A DNA stretch of 64,000 nucleotides, from the NCBI GenBank assembly GCA_035235625.1, contig CP141140.1, forward strand, positions 40,419,351-40,483,350. The letters run 5' to 3'. Source of the DNA: Saururus chinensis. Its lineage: Eukaryota; Streptophyta; Magnoliopsida; Piperales; Saururaceae. Position 1 is the stretch's first letter, and the number at the start of each line of letters is the position of its first letter. A model generated the notes under the pieces. It was not told where the DNA came from. It ran no database searches and saw nothing but the letters and a program-made list of their open reading frames with translations. Both the position numbers and the translations under genes were made by a program. Shown here piece after piece: positions 57,922-64,000 of this stretch.

Positions 57922-58275
57922 TATTTGTGAACGTTCTAAAGGCCTATTAATGGGGTCCACATGCTAGTAGTATAGGTTGTAATTATGTTGTGGTTAATAA
58001 GGGCAATTAGGTAAATAGGTTAATTAGGGTATTAGTACTTTCTTTTAATTATATTATTGGGCCTTAGGTACCTGTCAGTGAGCCCATTAGTTAACCTATT
58101 TAAATATAAGAGCTACGCCCTAAGTGGATTATGGAATGAATTATTGTCTCTCTAAGCCCTCTTGTCTTCTCCCCTGCCTCTCCCTCCTGTCCAGTGGCCA
58201 TGTCGCTCCTTCTCCCCTTTCCCGGTTGTCCTACACCGCTCTCTTCCCTTTATCGGCTAGCCAGGTCTTTGTGGA
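57922..58275 (+). mobile_element. ~350-bp insertion in copy 2, unclassified
   Basis: It is missing from the matching place in copy 1 (near 42750). It has a promoter-like TATTTAAATATAAGAGC at 58098 and a C/T-rich transcript-like end, which recalls a short LTR or a terminal-repeat miniature element. Clear terminal repeats or a target duplication are not seen. The frame 58124-58336 spans its end and is not supported. Confidence 0.35.
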
Positions 58276-58329
58276 CATCCATTCACAACAACGCATAGCC
58301 ATCATACATACATATATCCAACACACATA

Positions 58330-58725
58330 CATATAACATACACATACTTTCATACATAGCTTACCAACATACTCGCTAGTCATCACTAGCATATATACAA
58401 TCCACATACGTAGCTTAGCAACATACTAGCTAGCCATCACTAGCACATCTATACACGTAGTTTACCAACATACTCGCTAGCCATCACTAGCACATACATA
58501 CGCATCCATACATATAGTTTACCAATATACTCGCTAGCCATCACTAGCACATACACCTTCCACATACGTAGCTTACCAACATACTTGCTAGCTATCACTA
58601 ACACATGCACAATCTACATACGTAGCTTACAAACATACTCGTTACCTATTACTAGCACATACACAATCCACATACGTAGCTTACAAACATACACACTAAC
58701 CATCACTAGCACACACTTACTTTAA
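58330..58725. repeat. Minisatellite of ~60-bp units
   Basis: About seven units of the form CATACTCGCTAGCCATCACTAGCACATAC...ACGTAGCTTACCAA. The inverted equivalent, with about three units, lies at 42540-42690. Copy number therefore changed in at least one of the two LTR-like repeats. Confidence 0.85.
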
Positions 58726-59394
58726 ACATACTTACAGCCCACATGCATGCCATATGCGTTTCAACATGGCATAATTTATCCTCTTACATCATGCAAACAG
58801 ATCATGATTAACATCCAAAGCATTGAATCATACAATCCTAGCATGCTGCTACTTAGTCAAGCCTTGCTATCATGAAATTACGAGTTCAAAGCTCCCCTAC
58901 CTTGTAATCACGACGTTTGGTGACGAGCACACGATAGTGGTGGCATCGGCAATGGAGTTGGTGGGCAAAACCATTGCCAAGTTGAGAGGACTGTTGTCTC
59001 AAGGCTTTAGGAAGTGTTGGAAGACTCACAGCTAAACGGGGTGTCATAAGTCAATGTGGAAAAATCTACGATCCATGGCGGTACACTAGGGGCGGCCGAG
59101 ATAAAGGTCATGCCAACGAGTGGTAAGTCTGAGCAGAACTCGAGGTGTACTCACTAAAGGTATGCTGGCGGCAGAGAAGTACTCGGCTAGATGCAAGACG
59201 TTGCAATCGGGTCTAGACAACACCCCACAACAGTGATTTCATGTCAACAAGGGTCCACATAAGGGCGGAGGGCATGGGGCGACACTCAAGAATGGAGAAG
59301 AAGTGGCTCTGATGTCAACTCCATTCGGTGATTGAGCCATTCGACAGTCAGGTGGCACAAAAGCTGGCACCTAAAACCTGAAACACATGCAAAA

Positions 59395-61030
59395 ATGCAC
59401 CAATGGCAAAGAACATCATCCATATCTACAATGTTATGAACAAGCATCATATTATTATGAATTTTCTTTTATGCACCATGTGTCATTGTGCATGAAAACA
59501 AAGGCACAGTAGTATGGCACCTTTACATGACTTTGTTGATATGGAGTCTTTGTTTGCCATTGGAGAATCTATAGATAAAGAAGTGTGTGCAATAATTGAT
59601 ATCAATATTACTGCCTTGAAATGGTAAATAGACAACTATGAAAATTTTTGTAAAGGAATTCATACATGCTTCTTCCTTGCTATTTGTCTCCTACATATAG
59701 TTCTTATTATCTTCGACTAGTAAATGAAAATCTAACAACAAGAAATGATTTAAGTTGGAGAAGATGAACTTAGCGGGAAAGTTACTATCGCAACATTTAT
59801 GAGAACATGTATTACATCTAAGGAAGTGCATGCCTAGTGCTGCACTGCTATGCAGATCGATTGATGTCTATTGAGTACTATGGCTATCTCAATTGGTTCA
59901 TGGAATCACTCTTTCAAACAATGATGAATGTAGATGCTAGATTGTCATATATATTAATATAAGTTTCCATATTTATACTTGATGTTGCATCTCTTCAATT
60001 CAAGATTTTCGGTGTCATGCATTTATGTGTTCAATAGATATGTCAACGTCAAAACCTTTTAACATTTGTGTTTAAACATTTTCATACATCTATCTAAAGT
60101 TTTTGACATATGTGTCAAATTGTCAAAATGTGATAAGATTCTAATAGATCAGGGGCTCTTTATCATTCCATAAAGTATCCAATTGATCCTTATGAAGTAG
60201 AATTAGCCTATAATTTGCTCCATTAACAGTGTATTTCATCCAAGTGGACTCAAAACAGAATTGCTAAAAACATGCACCTAATTGTTCTTCTCCTACTACC
60301 ATCTACTTTCTATCTTCAATCAGATCAGACTGTTAATAGGTGACAACCGACAATCGGCAAACATATGCACATGGTAACTTTTGAACATGATCTAGGAAAT
60401 TACACAATTGCCCCTAAGTTATGTAAAAATTGAATCACAATTAATCATTTTTGCACAGGCATTTTCCTTTGCCTCGGGAGCAAGATTTTGGCCTCCTCCC
60501 TTGATCCTCCTAAATTGATTGTCATTTTTCAACAAAGTCATCATCTTAGTGAAGGATAGTTGTAGAGTCATGGCTAGTCCAATAGTGAAAGAATGGCGCA
60601 TTAGACTAGAGTGTCTTTTATTAGGGTTCAACCATTATAACTCGTCATAGCACCTGTCAGTAGAATGGATGACTTTTGGGATCCATGGTATGATTTGTAC
60701 TTTAAAAATATAGGTAGTGAATGTTCTAGACATTGTAAGCTATTGTTGAAATATATGAAGCACGATTGAGTTGTTTGGTGATATAAAGACGTATAATTCA
60801 TGTTTTTGATAGTGTAAAAAAGGTTTATACTATAGGTTTACACTACAAGTTTACACTGAAGGTGCACATTGAAGTTTTACACTAAAGGGGTGCAAATTTG
60901 GTTGGCAGCTCGGTTGTTGACTATAAGCTATTACCTATAATATCTAATAGTTGTCAAGGAAAAAGAGGTGTAGATGGAAGTAAAAGAAGAATAATTCATG
61001 GTTTGTGATTGGAATTGTTGTTATGATTTT
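59395..61030. other. Region between LTR-like repeat and MULE 3 gene
   Basis: AT-rich, with no frame of recognisable content; the frame 60419-60631 (minus) has no domain. The sequence around 60390-60480 (AATTACACAATTGCCCCTAAG) could be part of the MULE 3 terminal or promoter region, but its partner is not in the window. Confidence 0.35.
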
Positions 61031-61033
61031 TTT

Positions 61034-62760
61034 GAGATGAAGTACAATGTCATTGGTGCAAAGTCTAGACTAATATTTGCTCCAAGCAAGATTAGTTATA
61101 AGGAGATGGTGGATACTTTGTATGGGATGATGGGGTGCTCAATAATGGACTACTTATTGAAATAATTCTCGAAGTGTAGGCATCGGGAGGGAGTCGTATA
61201 GTTGTGACTGGCCCATTGATTGTGCAAAGAGAATAAAGAAACCGAATGAAGAAAAAGGGATGGTGGATATGGCTAGAGATGCAGTCGATAGTATTCCAAT
61301 CAAAGCTGAAGGGGATAACACATCTATAAACATAGAGAAGGAAAGTTGTGTAGCAGTGCATTTGTGTTACGATGACCAAAACAATAAGATAGATGAATTC
61401 CTTTGGAAGGCAAAGGACAAGATTGAAAAGAAATTCAAAATTGCATTTGTGACTATAGATGATGATAGTACTCATTACCTAACAGATGGGTAATGAGATA
61501 TTGGTTATGATGAAAGCTCAAAAACTATATTCCAAATACATTCCAAGGGTATAATTTTAAGAATTGGATGGGCATGAAGAAATAGAGCAGGTAGGACATG
61601 ACTATTTCCCTCATATATATATGTCAATCCTTTAATGGACTACTTTGATGGATGGGTTGGTGAAGACCTTGCAGGAAATGAAGGTGGGGATGATGAAGCT
61701 CAGAAACCTTAAAGTGCCTGACCTAGATAGAAAATCTCATGCGAGGGGTCCACAAAGGTAAACTATCGTCAATAATACATTTGGCCCAAAGACGATATCT
61801 TAACATTAATTTTACAACTATCATATGATTATATCTATAAAATTTACTGTCCTCTTATGTTTCAACATATGATGCACTTAGTCATTGGCATAAAACAATG
61901 AGGAAAAATGTTTTAGAACTGAGGACCCCCTTCTCCTATATGTATGAGAAGGTTAAAATATAAATATATTGAAGTTTGATAAGAAGTCAAGTGGCCTAAA
62001 TTCAACTATGAGCTGGTCGACTATCGATTGTCGACTTTGAATTGATCGACTACCAACTATTGACTTCATCTATCCAACCGTTGACTATCAAAATTCCAAC
62101 CGTTGATTGTCAAATGTGTAATTCATAGTTTAGATCACCAATTGTGTAATTTTCTTTTGCATAGACTAGAAGAGCACAACAAACATGCATGTGCACATAG
62201 TCGAAGTTTGTAAGACCAATACATTGACAAAGAGTACCATTACATGGTGCCAAGGGTTGTCAACCAGAGAAGAATTGAACTTGTAGTGAATTTAAAAAAC
62301 AAGCATGCTCTTCTAATCCACATCCACGATGCTGCCATGTATACAAACTTTCAGTTCAAGGTTGTCAAATCCAAATGTTCTAGGCTTACTCTTACATGCC
62401 TTACTAAGGAATACAATTGGAAGTTACATGTGTCAATGTTGAATGGATGAAATGTGTTTAAGATCAAGACTTTCAATCCAGTTTATACATGTGCTAGGCC
62501 TTTATAGATTGTTGGCCATCAACATGCAAAATTTTGTGTTATTGCATAGACTATTTATTGTTGACTACAGGGATGAGTTGTGTATAGACCATCAGAGATA
62601 ATTAAGGATTTCGATAGAGAGTTTGTAGTGAAAGCCAATTATCGTAAGGCATCAAAGGTCAGGAATATTGCTTTTGAGAAATTATGGGGAACATTTGAAG
62701 CCTTTCATAGAGACCTACTTGTGTATCTACATGAGCTTGAGCAGACAAACTCAAGCATCT
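61034..62760 (+). pseudogene. MULE 3: MuDR-type transposase, decayed and cut
   Basis: Blocks on the plus strand, in family order. 61034-61161 reads YNVIGAKSRLIFAPSKISYKEMVDTLYGMMG, the N-terminal region (compare 24402-24845). 61260-61493 is an acidic/basic linker (DEFLWKAKDKIEKKFKI). 62244-62450 contains FQFKVVKSKCSRLTLTCL and YNWKLHVSML, the MuDR DNA-binding domain. 62580-62765 contains YRPSEIIKDFDREF and FHRDLLVYLHELEQTNSS, the stretch just before the catalytic core. The coding sequence is cut at 62760 by a new LTR, and stops and frameshifts lie between the blocks. The DDE core is not in the window. Confidence 0.75.
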
Positions 62761-64000
62761 TGTGACGACCCAACCAATCCCATAAATCATGGAATTGACA
62801 TTTTCAAAATAAAATTATAATATGTGCTAAGGGTCATTGTGCATAGAGCTGGTAATTATACAGAGTTTTATCTCCAGGCATATCATGCCTTTGAATATTA
62901 GTCAACATAAATTATTACACAACTTTTCTTGTAGCAAAATATAGATAAATCACTCACAAAGTTTTTCCTCCTTCACCTCCATCTTTGCTGCATCACCTGT
63001 AGCATCTAGGGGTGGGTGAGTATATTTATACTTAGTAGGTTGTACTAAATTCTATAAACATTCTAATACTAAGATCTTTATAAAATAATCATATTCCTTT
63101 CAAACAATCATTCAAAACTAGCTGAACCATTAGAAAACATATCAACCATGGATCAATCTCAGATCAGTCTTGGATCAATCATAGATCAATCTTGAATCAA
63201 TACCAGATCAATCTTCGATTAACTTGGATCAATCTCAGACCAATCTTGGATTGATCTTCAACCAACCCTAGATCAATCTTAGAACAATCATAAACTTAAA
63301 ACAAAATCACAACCTTTTATAAAGAATCATTCAAAAAACAAATCATCCAATAACATATTAGAGCCATGATACTTAGTAGCTTACAGAAGCACACATAATT
63401 GGCCACAAAAGCCAAAATGATAGGAACCTTCCCATGATGCTCCACGCCTTGTGCACCCCAAAGCCAAGTATGGCAGCTATCTAGAATATAATGAAAGTTC
63501 TTGGTTTGTTAACCGGGGAACTAGCCAGAGAGTGCAGGAACCCAAAACATATTGTATAACACAATCAAATCATTTCACAGGCAGAGTTTCCTTCAAGAAA
63601 ATAGAATTATAAAGCTTATTGTAGGAAGATATTTCTACAGAACTAAAATCACCTAACACAACATAGGTTTAGAATTTGAAACCCTTACTTAACCTTTGAT
63701 GCTAATTTTCCTGACTTTAAAGGTCTCAAACATAGAAAACAACCCCACCATGTCGTTCAACACTTTTTATTTATGTAAAAATGCCTCTTGAATGAACCTA
63801 ATTGAACTTAGAATGACATAGAAATAGAGAAATGAAGTTTGAGGAGTGTTGGAGTGGACATACTCGAAAACAAAACCCCCCCTTTACTATTTATAGAAGC
63901 ATGTGGTGGCTCTGTGAGCCACATGGCGAGCGGAATAGTTGTGTGTCATGCACATAGTGCACTGCTGGACTCATGCCATGTGGCATGTGTCTAGCATGTG
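62761..64000 (-). mobile_element. LTR of a gypsy-type element inserted in MULE 3, partial
   Basis: It starts TGTGACGACCCAACC on the plus strand, i.e. on the minus strand the LTR would end GGGTCGTCACA, a form common in Del/Tekay elements. A region with TATACTTAGTAGG (63030) parallels the same feature in the LTR-like repeat at 56320. It runs off the window, so size, partner LTR and target duplication (CATCT expected) cannot be seen. A degenerate tandem repeat of GATCAATCTTG lies at 63140-63290. No gene is seen. Confidence 0.55.

Larger units (their letters stand above)
55796..59394 (-). repeat. LTR-like repeat, copy 2, with minisatellites
   Basis: On the minus strand it ends ATATTGGGCATTACA at 55796, like the 3' ends of Del/Tekay LTRs, with TACTGAGTATGAAAATACTC near 56320. 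The right half (57060-59394) is an inverted counterpart of 41868-43617. It contains a degenerate ~25-bp repeat (CTCATACTCTTATAGTC) at 56480-56830 and a ~60-bp repeat at 58330-58725. An insertion of ~350 bp (57922-58275) is absent from copy 1. No matching 5-bp duplication was found at the proposed borders, so the right end is uncertain. Confidence 0.6.

Noticed and set aside
56480-58725. Regular short repeats considered as a CRISPR array
   Set aside because: Units are degenerate and contiguous without unique spacers, in a plant LTR-like context; these are minisatellites.
61092-61475. 127-codon minus-strand frame
   Set aside because: Antisense to the MULE 3 transposase blocks; no domain.
1-64000. 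A new defence, biosynthetic or phage-like gene system
   Set aside because: Apart from PGIP, the recognisable coding segments belong to transposable elements or are short unidentified remnants; no cluster of co-oriented unknown genes exists.

Overview
The window is nuclear DNA of a flowering plant and is almost entirely transposable elements nested inside one another. The plant assignment rests on introns with GT/AG borders, a plant polygalacturonase-inhibiting protein, a plant mobile domain gene, and plant-type Ty1/copia, Ty3/gypsy (chromovirus and Athila-like), Mutator-like (MULE) and CACTA-like elements. The only host gene that looks intact (7298-8320, minus) is rich in G/C at third codon positions, which would suit a monocot, but this is weak evidence and I cannot name the species. 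I see no bacterial, organellar or CRISPR features.

Layout. 1-300: fragment of an element with TAGCGACGC-type repeats. 400-541 and 7000-7152: a diverged inverted repeat around a decayed copia element (1511-6936) whose 5' LTR has lost its first ~70 bp. 7298-8320: PGIP gene with its own TATA box. 9090-19714: a MULE with long TIRs full of TTTCGTCGTTC palindromes, a perfect 9-bp target duplication and a broken plant mobile domain gene. That gene is split by a 7-kb Athila-like gag-protease element (11549-18504, TSD GCCGA). 20196-21083: three tandem ~290-bp units. 21961-29740: a second MULE with ~130-bp TIRs, inverted arrays of tandem repeats and a transposase N-terminal fragment. Just outside it lie short minus-strand exons of unidentified genes (21599-21850, 30452-30960).

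31366-41035: a second copia element, opened by a Reina-sized chromovirus (34311-39468, TSD GTAAT). 41036-46816: LTR-like DNA, a CACTA-like element carrying an unidentified gene fragment, and a GA/CT-rich CACTA-like element. 46817-55795: copia LTRs in opposite orientations around a decayed Sirevirus-like gag on the minus strand, itself split by a solo LTR (49953-52829, TSD TTTAT). 55796-59394: LTR-like DNA with minisatellites, an inverted counterpart of 41868-43617. 59395-62760: a third, decayed MULE transposase, cut by a new LTR at 62761 that runs off the window.

The elements do not form a pathway. Their interest is their insertion history: in at least three places removing the younger element and one copy of the target duplication brings the older reading frame back into register. 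I found no convincing previously undescribed system. The best leads are the palindrome-filled TIRs of the mobile-domain MULE, the inverted-array MULE, the gag-protease-only element, an unidentified multi-exon gene remnant near 30.5 kb, and an apparent mirror arrangement of repeats about 50.6 kb.
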